Assembly: GCA_019914995.1 (NCBI GenBank) | Contig: CM034133.1 | Coordinates: 310,001-374,000, forward strand | DNA from: Acanthochlamys bracteata | Taxonomy: Eukaryota > Streptophyta > Magnoliopsida > Pandanales > Velloziaceae | Reading direction: 5' to 3' | Length of the DNA: 64,000 bases | In this document: positions 1 through 12,021 of the stretch, piece by piece | Position numbering within the stretch: the first letter of the stretch is position 1 | Layout of the letters: every line of letters begins with the position of its first letter | Notes under the pieces: model-generated | Database searches by the model: none | Seen by the model: the letters and a program-made list of their open reading frames with translations, nothing else | Told to the model about the DNA's origin: nothing | Made by a program: the position numbers and the translations under genes

Positions 1-570
1 GTGACATGGCAATTAGCTTTAAATGTTGTGTTACTTTTAGATTATCCTGATATACTATATTGTTTCACCATACACAGGAGCAACCAAGTGCCTATTTAAG
101 TGATAATTGTCTTTATATCATTACTTGATTGGTAAATCGTATCACACATCTCTTGAAACTAATTGGAAAACCTATAGAAGCTCAGAAGTAAAATTTTTTA
201 AAGGCGAAAATCTAATAGTAGAACCAATTTCGAAACAATCTACCCCAATCCATTCAAGACATAAAGGTTGATAGCTGATTTAGGATCAACTTATAAAGCT
301 GGTAACTTATCCTATCTAATTTTTTTCAGGTGGCGAACAAAAAGACTTCTATTGGCTACTGATGCTATTCTATGAATATTCAAGTTCGAAATTTATCAAT
401 CACAACATCAAAAGAAATTTCTAGTTACACTTAATGAACGAAACAAAGGGGCTACATTGTAGTCGAGATTGCATGGAGAGGAAAATAAAGAAACGAAGAT
501 CGACCATATACCGAAACTGATTATCTTTTTGGAACTCTAAAATGATTGACTTTATCAGACAGAGAATCAC

Positions 571-1480
571 CGATAAATCCCATGAGTCACTAACTCATGG
601 CGGTCTTCGTGATACATTCTAATTTTGTGCGTGAACGCTGGACCAGCTGTTATGACAGCGGCTTTACGTATGAATTCGCCAACTACCACCATGACAAGAC
701 CAGTGATGCTAAGCCACCAAAGTTCCTTCACTTCTGGGTAGAGAAAAATCTCTACAACATACTCCAGCAGCGCACAACACATTGCCAATACATATTGCTT
801 GCTAATGAGAAGTGCTGTAAAAGATCCATCTATAAGTTTATACAGAATAATTATAATCCCCTATATAGAGCAAAATCAAGTAAACTATCAAATGAATTTC
901 TAGCTAGTTAGTTATGCTTCTGAAAAAGAATCTTCATTTTAATGGTAATCAGGCATTTCTTTCATTTCCAAAAACAAGATATCAACTTGATAAAACATCG
1001 CAGCATCAACAGCTACCAATGAACCAAACCAATATCCAAAAATTTCCCCTTTTAGTAACAAGGTACCAAATTAAGTATGAATTAAACTATCAGATAAACT
1101 ACCAGTTCATCAATTCATAGTAAAAGAAACCAACTTTTCAGTTTATATCTTCTGCAGTAAGAGACCAATCCTTTTCATAATTTAGCACAAAATTCAAAAA
1201 TCAAATCACAAAATATCCACCTTTCAGTAATCTATCAGCACAAATAAACAAAAACCATATAAAATTTCCCTTTTTCATTCAGAAATCATAACTACCTTTA
1301 GAATTTTAAGTAACAAAGACAGAGAGAAGGAAAAAAAATATACGCACAGTCGAGGGAAACGTTAGCTGGGCCATGGAATGAAGCAGCAAGCACATACTCA
1401 GAGCCGTGAAAGAACAACACCGCGATGGCGAACCCTCCCAGCTGCCATCGAACATCGGCGTTCCTGGAGACCTCCAACAT
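571..1480 (-). CDS. ICMT: Protein-S-isoprenylcysteine O-methyltransferase, 5' part (cut by window edge)
   Basis: This enzyme methylates the C-terminal isoprenylcysteine of prenylated CaaX proteins in the ER membrane. Two coding exons are visible, complement(1348..1480) and complement(571..814). They join in phase to read ...NVSLDSLLISKQYVLAM..., followed by the conserved LEYVVEIFLYPEVK and ITAGPAFTHKI stretches and ending at HGIYR before a GT donor. Plant ICMTs continue with IMRHPSYSGF and about 70 more residues. That part should lie left of base 1, so the gene is only partly shown and nothing suggests it is broken. I chose the ATG at 1480 because it gives MLEVSRNADVRW and the usual short N-terminus. 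An upstream in-frame ATG at 1603 would add a Lys-rich stretch not typical of the family. The hydrophobic segments fit a multi-pass membrane protein. Confidence 0.88.
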
Positions 1481-1639
1481 TTCTTCGATCCTTCTCGTTT
1501 TCTTCTTCTTCTTTTTCTCTGTTGAGCTCCTGCTTTCGATTTCTTGTTCTTCGTAGCTCTCGTCTGTTATGGGCCGGGGGCTGTGCGTGGGCTGGCCTAA
1601 CATGTGGATTTGCGTGGGCTCTCGTTCTTAATTAATATA

Positions 1640-4558
1640 GTTGAGTTCGGTTTTTCGTGTTATTTAGAATTGATTGGTTGGCAAAGCATGTGGATTTATT
1701 ACTCTTTTACTTAAGCCTCGTGATGATCGTGGAATGTTTTCCTTTTCTTTTATACATGAACTACCCTCCTCGTTCAATCTAATCTTTGTGTCAAAGCTTA
1801 CTTCTTTCTAGTATTTATTACTCGGTAGATTACTTTGTTTCTGAAATAAGATTAAAAACGCAAAAAGAAAAAGAAAACACAGATGCCTCTGTTCTAACAA
1901 GTGGTTCATGGTTTTCTTTTTATTTATTTTATTTTATTTTTTTCATCAAAAGAAGTTTTTTTCTTGTGATTTTCTTTTTGAAATCTGAAGATAATCAGGC
2001 TTAGTGCTGACCAGATGGATTCCACTAGAACAGAACAGAGTTGATGAAGAATTGGACACATGAACAAGAACGACAATCTTCTCTTGTTAGTTCAGGGAAA
2101 GCTTTTGAAGGAAAGCAACAGGCTTGTGTTGGTGGTCCTTTCCACTCTTCTTCTCTTTACAATTTTACTAATAAAGTCTTCAGTTTGCTTTACCGATTTT
2201 ATCTTTTACTGAATTTGTGGCACTTCTTGAAGTTCCTATCTACATGGATGTTGATAATTGTTTGAAATAAGGTGGTTCTCTAGAGATAATCTGGCATTCA
2301 ATTGAAGATACTTTAGATAAATATTGCGCAGATGATTTTGGACAAATTCAATGGTGATATTTTGCAAAGATATGTAATTCTTTCTTTTTCCTACATTCGC
2401 TCTTTTTTCCTTGAACTTTGATATTTTTATTATACAGCGGTAATATGCAATGATCAAAAACTTTGACCGAGGACTGGAATTAGATAGCATCTAACTTTCA
2501 CTGCTGTTTGAGAAAGCTACTGTTATTAACTGGGTTATCTTATCCCTTGTAAAAAATTTTGATTCTTTTTTCAAGTTTGTCAGGTAAATCTAAACTGATC
2601 TGAGATTCAGAGATGTTGAGGTAGGTTCTATTGTAAAATGATTAAGTTTTGATTGTTTTTTCTCTTTTTTTTTTGGCGATTATGATGAAGTTCTGATTGT
2701 TGAGCTAAAAAGTATGTTAGGTCGAATCCCAGGATGATAACATTCTTAACTGAATGTTAGGAAAACAAGCACTGTTATAATAATCGAAGATCTAACATGC
2801 GAGTTGGATTTTTTTTAGTTTCTCCAATACTATGATTAATCTAGTATTAGATCCGAGAAAGCTATTTAAGACAGAGACTCAGATCAGCTTCTTTTATTGC
2901 AAATGGTGGCTTTTAACATACAAGATTAAAGTTTTTTTTTTTAATATTCCAGATCTTATCCCTTCTTCCAGCATGCTTCCCCTTTACAAAGAAGCCGACA
3001 CAAATGAAATAGTTTTAGCATTTGCATTGTTGTTTATTTGTAAAGTCTTAACTCGAATCTAATCTTGTAGATTAGAAAAGTTTTAGAGTAGCAGGTTCTA
3101 ATCAGGGAAGCTTAGATTTAGCTTGCAAGTACAATTAGGACGATGTCATCTGGATCCTTGGATCCTAAAAGCAACATGAGTGCAGGTGGAGAAGATTTGA
3201 TTTTGCTTTAAACGAGAGACGGGAGGGAGTAAGGATCAACCAACCACGGGGTCTTGGTATATTCATTTATTTTAGGAGCTGTCTGGAATATTATCTTCAC
3301 ATGCTTACTTGTTCCTAACAATCCTTGAGTCAGATGATCTGTATTTAAAAATGTTGAATTGAATATGTTATGCTAATTGAATACATTATACCATAGGCCT
3401 TCTCCAACTTTTCCCTTGTACCTAAAACCTCAACAGCCTGTCAAGCTTGTATTCTTTTGTGGTTGCCTTTGTTTTCTTTTTAAGTCATAGCTGGTATTTT
3501 AAGTCATCGAGAAAGATATTGCTTTTATGTGCTGCCTGGTCTCCGACTCTATCACCGCTGTGGCTTTCATCTCTTCCGCTGATTGGCTCTCTGCAACACT
3601 GCCATCATGATTTGCAAGCTCCTATAGGTGTGGATCCTGGTGTTGTTGTTTGTTGCATAACAGGAATGGATGATAATAGAAGTGAGTGAAAGCAGGATGC
3701 TTATCAAGCAGAAGGAGAGCTTGCAGGTGAATACCGAACTGATGTTCCTTTTTCTTGTTAATTAGTGCCTGTGTATATGCAACTTCTTTTTAGGTAGCTC
3801 TGTTTGTCTTTAAGTTTTCTGAATGCACGTATAGAATCAAAAAGCTGAAGGTATGCTTCAGGAATTCAAACAAATACAAACTTTTCAGTGAATATCGACA
3901 CTAGTAGACCCTGTTGCTGTAGAATGCAGGAACCTTTGTCTTGAAACACCTCTTTAGTTTTTTCAGTCCTATACTTCTATAATGGTGAGATTCAGTTTAA
4001 TTGATACTGAGTGATACTGCAAGCTAAAATTATGCGTAGTTTGCAACTAATCTAAGGTATGAATTGCTAAAAATGACTAAGGACAGGATGTAGTTTCTGC
4101 TTGTATGCAAAACCTTTGTCACAATAGTGAACTCTTATTTCTTTGAAGAGTACAAGATAGAAACTGTTGGATATAGGCAAATAATGCGCATGAGGTTGAT
4201 GAGTACTGGTATCAAATATTGCATTTGGAAGTAGTTCTTATGAGTTTTGCTGGACTATTTATATTTTGTCTCTGTCATCATGTTAGTTTCTATACTTGAT
4301 ATAAATGCTTCAGTTATCTGAAAATGCTTTTCAAGATGTTAAGTTTCATGCAGAATACTGATACTACTTCAAGTCTTCTGTTATGGCTAGAGATTCTTAG
4401 GTCATACTCTTCTTCAAAATTCTTCAGTCTCTAATCTCTATAAGAACATGTTCTTACCAAAACTAACTTGCTGACGATGGTTTAGTATTGCAATCTTCTT
4501 ATAAGCTGTTGGAGGTAGATTGCTCTGCTGACTGTCCACAATTTACCCTTTCTCAGTT
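1640..4558. other. Gap between divergent ICMT and DUF863-like genes: shared promoter and probable 5' leader
   Basis: There is no convincing coding exon here. ICMT is transcribed leftward and the next gene rightward, so the promoters probably lie around 1.6-1.8 kb. The first coding exon of the rightward gene starts two bases after a good acceptor (TTTCTCAG ending at 4556). A spliced 5' leader therefore probably occupies part of this stretch, but its exons could not be fixed. The short open frames in it show no recognisable family. Confidence 0.4.
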
Positions 4559-5333
4559 ATGGAAACCAAGTTGTGCAACACTTTGGGACTTCTAAGTACC
4601 TTCTCTAGGAACAATTACAATGCACAGGTAATAGCATTAAATTCTTTAGATACCAAATCAAGTTTCAACAAGCTTTGAAGGCCCATGGATGATTCCCCTC
4701 AGCAATTTAGCAAAGACTATGTAAGAAACACTATGCTGAAGCATGAAGAGATATTCAAAGAACAGGTACAAACAGTTCTCGGTCTTCGATAAATATTTTG
4801 CTAGGAATTCGTAAGGAGAAGAAAAGTTCTTCAGTATCTTGTCCGTGGGTATCATATTAGCCAACATAACATATCTGTGTCGCATTTAGGTTCATGATCT
4901 CCACAGACTGTACAGAGTTCAGAGGAATCTTATGACTGATAGGAATATGCTTGGTAATAGGCACTCTGTCACTGTGACTGATGCAAGATCTTGGATGTGG
5001 AACACTGCATCAAGCTCAGAAACAAGTCATTCGTCTTACCACAGCATTAGTCAGAATTCTGCAATTCAGTTCAACTATGAAAATACAGTCGCAGGAACTA
5101 CTTCAACCACTAAGGCGCTTAGGCTATATTCTGAAGATCATTTCAGGTCCTTCCATGACGAAAATGCAATACCTAAACATGGTTATCGTTCGAAAGAAAA
5201 GATGAATGTTACTGATGAAGGCTTGTATAATGATGAAGATTGCGGTCTTGACCTGACATTGAGAATTGGATGCAGTTTGATAAGGCAAAGGACCAAAAAT
5301 GATTCCATTGCGTTTGGTTCCACTAAGTGCTGA
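4559..5333 (+). CDS. Small DUF863-like protein with C-terminal EAR motif, function unknown
   Basis: Three exons (4559..4627, 4703..4765, 4890..5333) join in phase 0 and encode 191 residues. The start METKLCNTLGLLS resembles the MGTKVQ start of plant DUF863 proteins. The central block KDYVRNTMLKHEEIFKEQ then VHDLHRLYRVQRNLM, at about residues 26-60, closely matches the family signature (TMLEHEAIFKNQ, LHRLYRIQRDLM). Near the C-terminus LDLTLRIG fits an LxLxL EAR motif, which in other proteins recruits TOPLESS-type corepressors. DUF863 proteins are usually around 1,000 residues, so this is a short relative containing mainly the N-terminal signature. Nuclear or repressor action is inferred from the EAR motif only. 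The first intron is 75 bases. The least certain junction is its acceptor at 4702, chosen for phase and for its pyrimidine tract. Confidence 0.72.
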
Positions 5334-6532
5334 TTTGCATGGACATTCGATGGAAGTAGAAATCATTTCCTTCTTAAGTTCACGGAGAAAAACTTGGGTC
5401 ATGAGAGCATTCAACTTGCAATAAATAACTCCAATATTTGCCATGCAATTTCAAGCTGCTTACATATGTGAATGGGGACTAATTTCACAGAATAGTTTTT
5501 AATGCGTTGAATGCTTTTCAGGTTTCACCGAGGAAGAAGTCTACCTCAACTGATGCTAATATCATTAACTTTGCCAGTTGCAGCTGCTAGTCTCAAAAGT
5601 CTACATGGATTCGCAACTCAGGCTTATAACTTGGGGTAAATTCTGGAAAAGCCCACTAACGGCACCTTCAAGCAATTACATGACTGACAGAGGATTGTTT
5701 CCTACTGATCGAGACCTACCAAGCAATTTGAAGTTCATCACGCTAAATTATTCGTGGGCATAAAAAAAAAGAGAATCTGCGTTGTCTTGCTCGCATTATT
5801 TCCTTCTATTCCTGAATTCAGAAGACATTTTTCTGAAGTATTATTCATACAATATGAAGATGGGAAATGTAAAATTTGGTGAATTTTCAAAATTCTCTGA
5901 AATTTACTGTTTCCTGGGAGAGACATTTTCAGACATCCAGCTTAAACAGAACCTGTATATGAGTAATATGATATGATTGTGGTTGCTGCAGGCATGTTTT
6001 ACCGTGTCATATATAGATGGCTACTTGTGTGCTAGGAACCCATCCATGGCGTTGGTTTTGAAACTGAACACAAACACTTGCCCTGATTGAACTGATCTGA
6101 TCATGAAAATCTTGGGTGTTGCGTGTGTACTCTCAGTGAAAGTCTTCAATAATTTGAGTGCAGGTGATAGAAACACATAGCTTGTAGTGGTCCTTGTGTG
6201 TCCATTTTACATCCACATCATGGATGTTTGCTACCTGTTAGGGCGCATTCGCGATTCCTGCTCCAAAACAACCTGTTAATATTGTCGTGCTATTTTAGCT
6301 TTTCTTTCCACCTTCATTATCTTAATAAAATATTTTTATTTAAATAAAATGTTTTATATATAAAGTAAGTCAAAATACTGTAGAATATTTTAAATATTTT
6401 GGTATAGTTTAGAATAGCTTAGAGAATATTCTAGGTATGATGAATATTTTGAATATGGAGATTTTTATATAAAAATTTTATGAATCAAATGTTTCGATCA
6501 AAGTAATTTTTACTGAGAAGATAAAATAGATA
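5334..6532. other. Probable 3' untranslated region and intergenic sequence
   Basis: Sequence downstream of the DUF863-like stop codon. It contains open frames of about 60 codons without family resemblance. After about 6300 the sequence becomes AT-rich. No RNA gene was seen. Confidence 0.4.
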
Positions 6533-6540
6533 CAAATAGG

Positions 6541-7291
6541 CAGTGTTTTAAAACCCAACCCGACCCGCCAGTCGACCAAACCCTATGATGATTACGGGTT
6601 GGGTGAGCAAAGATAACCCTTTGATGCAACAAAATCCGATAAAACTCGATCGACCCGACCAGTTTTTGAATAATCCGGTGATCCGATACAACGGGTTGAC
6701 CCGGTATAATTATTAAAAAAATAAAATATTAAAATATGATCACTCTTTGAGTTATTTTGCTGCTTCGAATTATTTCTGTTAAATTTTTAATCCTCCGTCT
6801 CCCTAACCGGTTAATCCATTTTTTTTCTGTCGTTCTCGACGCCGATCATTGCTACTGCTACCACGCTCTATTGATCGTCGTCGAACCATCTCTACTCTGC
6901 TGATCCTTACTGTATATATAAGGCGACAAGTAGTTATACATAATTACATATAACATAGCTAATTTGTAATGTTTAAAATATTAAGATTCTTTTATATTTT
7001 GAACTTTTTGGTTATTGTCTTAATTCTTGAAAACTATTGCTTCAAAAATGAAAGATATAACTTCAAAAAATATATTTAATATTTATTGTATATAATCATG
7101 TTTTAAAAAAATTTTAAATAACTACTACGGTAAATATTATATAATATATATACTATATTTATAATATTAATATTTATTTAATAAATCCGATTTGATCCAG
7201 TGGATCAACCCGGTGATCCGATAAGTTAACCGGTAACCCGGTGATCCGATAACATTTCGGGTCAACCACCGGGTTGGTTTTAACAACACTG
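6541..7291. mobile_element. Non-autonomous hAT-type DNA transposon (751 bp)
   Basis: The element begins CAGTGTTTTAAAACCCAACC and ends GGTTGGTTTTAACAACACTG, an imperfect terminal inverted repeat of roughly 20 bases with CAGTG/CACTG ends. It is flanked by a perfect 8-bp direct repeat CAAATAGG (6533-6540 and 7292-7299). An 8-bp target duplication and these ends are hallmarks of the hAT superfamily. The subterminal regions carry repeated short motifs such as ACCCGG and GTGATCCG on both sides, typical of hAT transposase-binding regions. No transposase frame is present, so it would depend on a transposase made elsewhere. The intact target duplication suggests a fairly recent insertion. Confidence 0.88.
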
Positions 7292-8036
7292 CAAATAGGA
7301 GACCGTTTGGAGCATCAAGCAAATTAAATGTGATTTTTATTTTTTGTCTCTCTCAAATCCATACAAGCTTTTTTAACTATCTTTAATAGCTTGTTTGGAG
7401 TTAAAGACTAATTTAGTCAAAAAATATGTGATTAAATGCCGAGCTAAAGTAAAATTTTAAGCCTTTGACAATATACAGTGGTTCATGCCGGAGATATCAA
7501 CATTTTTTATTAGCCAGTTTTAAGAACTTTGTCTTTGCTCTGCAGCTCGAATCAATCTCATATGTTTGATTTCCATGAAAGTGCAACTTCACCCTATCAA
7601 ATTTCAACACCCTCTCTGAAATGAAATCATTGTTGTTTGTTCGTTTGGGTTTTTGTTTATGGAACAGAAAATTTTAGCCTGAGTAAATACAGTTTTGTTA
7701 TAGAGAGCTCTGAAAACGATCGACGAATAAATTTGTATAATTCCAACAAAAAGGGAAACAAGGAAAAGAAGCATAGGAAAGCATACCAAAGACTAAACAA
7801 ACAAACTAAAACACAAATGACAATCTCTGTCTTATCATTTTGATCTCATTCATTCAGAACGGAGACGAGGAAGAAGAAGAAGTAAACCTCAAGCAAACAA
7901 ACATGTCTGTTTTGAATCACATGACACTCACCACTTCAAACATGTTGCTTTGCTGCTGCTGCTGCTGTTGAAGATTCTGGCCTAGTTGAAGAACATGGTT
8001 ATTGTAGTTGCTGTTGTTTTCTACTGAGCTTGATAA

Positions 8037-9530
8037 TCAGAAGAAGTTGTGGTGATCGAAGTAGCCATTGTTGTTGTTAGTACTTGAAGAGTAGCCATGG
8101 GACAAACCTTGCTGCTGCTGCTGCTGCTGTTGCTGGTTGTTAATTACTATATGATTACGACAACCATCAGCACCACCACCATGTGATAATATATTGGAAT
8201 TACTTGCAACGGTCACCAGTACTGAATCTGCTGCTGCTGTTCTGATACTGCTGATCTTACTTTCTGTTCATGAATCATGATCACGAACATGTTAATCAAT
8301 TTCAGAACCATAAAAAGATTTTATGATTATAAGTTACTTGATATTACTGGTAGTGTCTTTGACGATTTTCTGGTTGTTGTTGTTCTTGAAGGCAGTAATA
8401 TTGGTGTTCTTGGAACTACAGTTATGATCATCAGTAGTTGATGAAGGCTGAAATTTCCTTCTCCGGCGGTTGTGATCAGCTAATCTTTTCCTGCAGCTTC
8501 TCTTGGACTCATCAAACTCAGACAACACATGAAACCTGCTCATCAATGGAATTAAATATTAATGCAACATTTTTCAACTTTGAAACAAATTAATTGAAGC
8601 ATTGAAGAAGGAAATATCACATCTTTAATTTAATTTGCTAAGAACAGAAAAGAGGAAATCTGCAGGTATGCAACAGGCCTATTAAGTATTTCAATGACAA
8701 AGTAAAGAAACTTGAAATCATTAACATACACCAGTTGCAAAAAAATCAAACATAAGAGAAACATTTTCATGTATTTTATTGAACAAAAAAAAAAAGTTTT
8801 ATTTTTTTGCTACTGGTTAGAGTTGCACTGCCACTAATTCTACATGTATGAAGCGAACAATCTTGAAATTTTTTATAATCAATTATCACCTGCTGCACTG
8901 CTGGCAGAAACGTTGGTGAAGACCGGAGGTAACAACCACAGTAGCCTTAGAATGAAACTCACAGACCTTATGCCGGCGATGGTAATGCTTTGCTCCGGTG
9001 AGGTCTGCCTTACATCCCTCCGCCTGACACCGCGGCGGTTGCTGCTGATGGTAGTAATACTGCCGCTGCTGCTGTTGTCCAGAACCATAGACCATGCTTC
9101 TCCCTTGCAGCGCCGCAGCTGCTTGAAGAGAAACAACATGATCACTAACATTTGTTGAGAAATAAGCTCTGTGACCCAAGTTCAACTCCGTCCCTTCTTC
9201 CGTCTTCACTTCATCACGGAATCCATTGTGATCTATCGCCGCTGCTGCCGGATAATTTATTCCGGCAGCAGCAGTAGGGAAGTTGAGTTGTGCAGCTGGT
9301 GTAGCAACAACAGGGCAGTGAGCAAAGAAGGTGCTTGTACTGCTTGAGTTAGCAGCAGTAAAGAAAGGGTAGTTGTTTGATTCATGCAGCTGCTGCCAGC
9401 AATTGGCAGATTGTTGTTCATAGGAAGGAAAGCACAAGATGGAAGTTAAACAAGAAGAAGAAGAAGAAGATGCATAGGGATCAGTACTGCAGCTTGCAAT
9501 TGATTTGTTCATCATTTTCCCATGAAACAT
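8037..9530 (-). CDS. SPL8: SBP-box transcription factor, SPL8 type
   Basis: A DNA-binding regulator that recognises GTAC cores. In Arabidopsis SPL8 acts in anther and gynoecium development and gibberellin responses. Exons are complement(8890..9530), complement(8338..8535) and complement(8037..8250), giving 350 residues. The SBP domain starts at Cys168 ([10 protein letters not shown], then [12 protein letters not shown], then [16 protein letters not shown]) and ends with the bipartite nuclear signal [17 protein letters not shown]. All zinc ligands are visible, and the intron falls at the usual place within [10 protein letters not shown]. The N-terminus is Ser- and Ala-rich. The C-terminal exon is rich in Asn and Gln with a CAG-type run at about 8110-8134. 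No miR156 site was recognised, as expected for the SPL8 clade. The acceptor at 8251 was chosen for reading phase and is the weakest junction. After the TGA at 8037-8039 the same frame stays open for 39 coding-like codons (see findings). Confidence 0.88.
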
Positions 9531-9756
9531 GAATTAAACAAAATGAAAAGAAATGAATTATGAATGTTGTTGTTGGGTACAGAGCTCTCGAGGCTTTATA
9601 TAACTGATCAAAGACAAAGTAAAAACTCTGGGTTTCACTTTCTTGTTGTGCTTTATTGGTTCTCGTGCTACCACCTATAGGGAGCTATCTTAGCTGTGGT
9701 GTATATAATAAAAGAATACAAAGAGAGTAGGGCAGGTGAGAAGGGTGGCTGTTGCA

Positions 9757-9789
9757 CTGCAGCAGCTGCTGCTGTTGTTGCTGCTGCTA
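9757..9789. repeat. CTG/TTG trinucleotide-rich tract upstream of SPL8
   Basis: A run of CAG/CTG and TTG triplets lying about 230 bases upstream of the SPL8 start codon, in the promoter or leader. Similar CTG runs occur inside the coding region and beyond its stop. Confidence 0.6.
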
Positions 9790-12021
9790 GCAATGAGGGA
9801 ATGGGACTTGGTAGGTTTTAGGTTCACTGTTTGACTGATGAAGAAAGTTAAAAAGAAACAACAACAACGACAACAGAAACAGTGGTAGTTGAGATTAATT
9901 CAAGCTCATGCATGGCGATCAAAATCTCCGGAGATGTTAAAATATAGATGGATCAGTGAAGCGATTCAAAGTTTCAAACACAGAAAACTGAATATTTTAT
10001 TTTGATTTTCTTCTGCAGCAGTAGCAGCTGGGGATGTGTGTGTTGCTTTAAGGCCACACAGATTTGTTTGTGAGTTGCTGCACGAAAATCTTGTCAGATG
10101 TTTTGTTTGATTGTGATGGGTGTACTAAGTTTCTTTGATCAAGCAAATTTAATTTTATAAATAAAAAGTGAAGATTTCTATCATCTTTGCTCTGCTGTTA
10201 ATGTTTGTGGTTTTAATTTTTCGTTAGGTGAAGAAGATTCAAGTTGCATTGTTTGATCGATTTCTGGATAAATAATGGTAATTTTGGGAGTACTTATAAA
10301 ATAAAAAATTTTAAATGAAATTTTTTTATTTTTTTGAATTTTAAAAAATAATAAAAATATGTAAAAAAATTTTATTATATAAAATTTTTTAAATTTTTAA
10401 ATATTTATAAACTATATATTAAAAAATATATAATTAAAAATTAAAAGATTATTTTTTTGGTAAGTTAAATCAAACAGCAAGTAAGTTTTGTAGTTTTTAT
10501 AGTTTTTTTCTTTTGAAAATTTTTTCGTTTTAACTTTATGCATCGTTCGCTTACAAACAATAATTTAGTTTATATTATTGTTTTGTTAGCTTTCTTAGTT
10601 CTTAGAATTAGAAGTTAAGATGCATCACAATATGTACATCTTCTATCTAGCAATAATAAACCAGTGCATATTTTTCTGCTTACTTCTTAATTCACTCCAT
10701 TCACATCAGTCCTTACTTTCATCAATGAAAACTTCATAAAAAAATGTGTTTTGATTATATAAGATTAAATTTCAGAAAATAAATTTTATAAATAAAATTT
10801 GATAAAAAATAAAAATTTAATAAAAATAATGTAATTAAAATCTAAAATTAAACTTTAACAAAAGTAAACTTTAATATAAAAATAAAAATACAAATTGAAA
10901 TAATATTGAAGCACATAAAATAATAAAATTTATAATTTGAAAAAAAAAGTTAAGTCCATTTAATTAAAACATGCCCAAAATAAACATTTAAAGTTAAGTC
11001 CATTTTTCTGCCTAATGTTTTTTGAAAATGAACCAAGTCGAAACACAAACACTCAGTACGCGAAATTTTATACTACTTTGTATTCATTTTCTTTCACTAA
11101 AAATTCACTTTTAGTTTACTTTTTTCTAAAAAATAATACAAAAATTATACTCACTTTTTCCGTAATTTACATGCTGCTAAAAAGAACACAACTTTAGCGA
11201 CAATGGTCCATGGCTATGGAGTAACTCTGTGGAACATGTATGAACCTTAAAAGCAGGACAACACAGGCAGTGAGCATTCCTTGTCTCATTCAATGCAGAG
11301 AAACTACCTCTGGCTTCCTCTCATGCATCTGAAAAGCTTTCATGAAGGATCTGGTCATAGTTTTACAGAACATAACCTCAAATCGATCGCAGCAAAGATA
11401 TACAGTACGAATTCGATCGTAGTACAGCAGCTGTAGATACAACAAATATACGTTACTAGTAATATGAGAAAATTTTCATTAAAAGAAACACAATCGTTTC
11501 CTTATTCTTCCTGCAGCTTGAATCTGGTGATAGTCTGATTGCAGAGAGTTGTAGTTTCTAAACCGCACAGTTTCTTTTCTGAAATCATCCAGAGATATCC
11601 AATGAACATAAAATGCTGGAGGAAACTTGTTTCACCTGATTAAGGGAGTTTCTTCAATCATCTGACAAGGGGGATAAGGAAGTAGTCCTTGTACAAAAGC
11701 TGAGACAGGTTAGTAGATGTTTGGGAATGCTTTCCAACAAATTTTTTTTCTACTTTTTTATTCAGATTTTCTAATAAGTTTTCTACAATCTTCTACATAA
11801 TTTGAAAAATATAAAAAAATTATACCTCGTAAGATTAAAAAAAAAGAGTTCGTTTTCCAATTTCTTTAAAGAGGCAGTATAAAGCACAAATTTCTTTTCA
11901 GACAACAACAAACTGATTTTGATAACTTGCATGGATTTAGTAACACCAGTCTACATGCCTAACAGCAACTTCAAACTCAAAATACATGTAACGACCTATG
12001 AAATGGATGTATCTATAGTAC
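9790..12021. other. Intergenic, AT-rich; no gene recognised
   Basis: The SPL8 upstream region runs to about 10.2 kb. From about 10.27 to 10.48 kb and again from 10.74 to 10.97 kb there are AT-rich modules resembling those elsewhere in the window. From 11.2 to 12.0 kb, where the 3' exons of the adjacent HPT-like gene should lie, I searched by eye for the conserved DIPDIEGDK and WKLFYAEYLLLPF blocks on the minus strand and did not find them. Confidence 0.5.

Noticed and set aside
1378-1635. Plus-strand frame of 85 codons
   Set aside because: It lies antisense to ICMT exon 1 and its upstream region, has Arg/Ser-rich composition, and shows no family resemblance.
2718-2732. GTCGAATCCCAG resembling a tRNA B box
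   Set aside because: It lacks one T of the GGTTCGAATCC consensus, and no matching A box or cloverleaf was found upstream on either strand.
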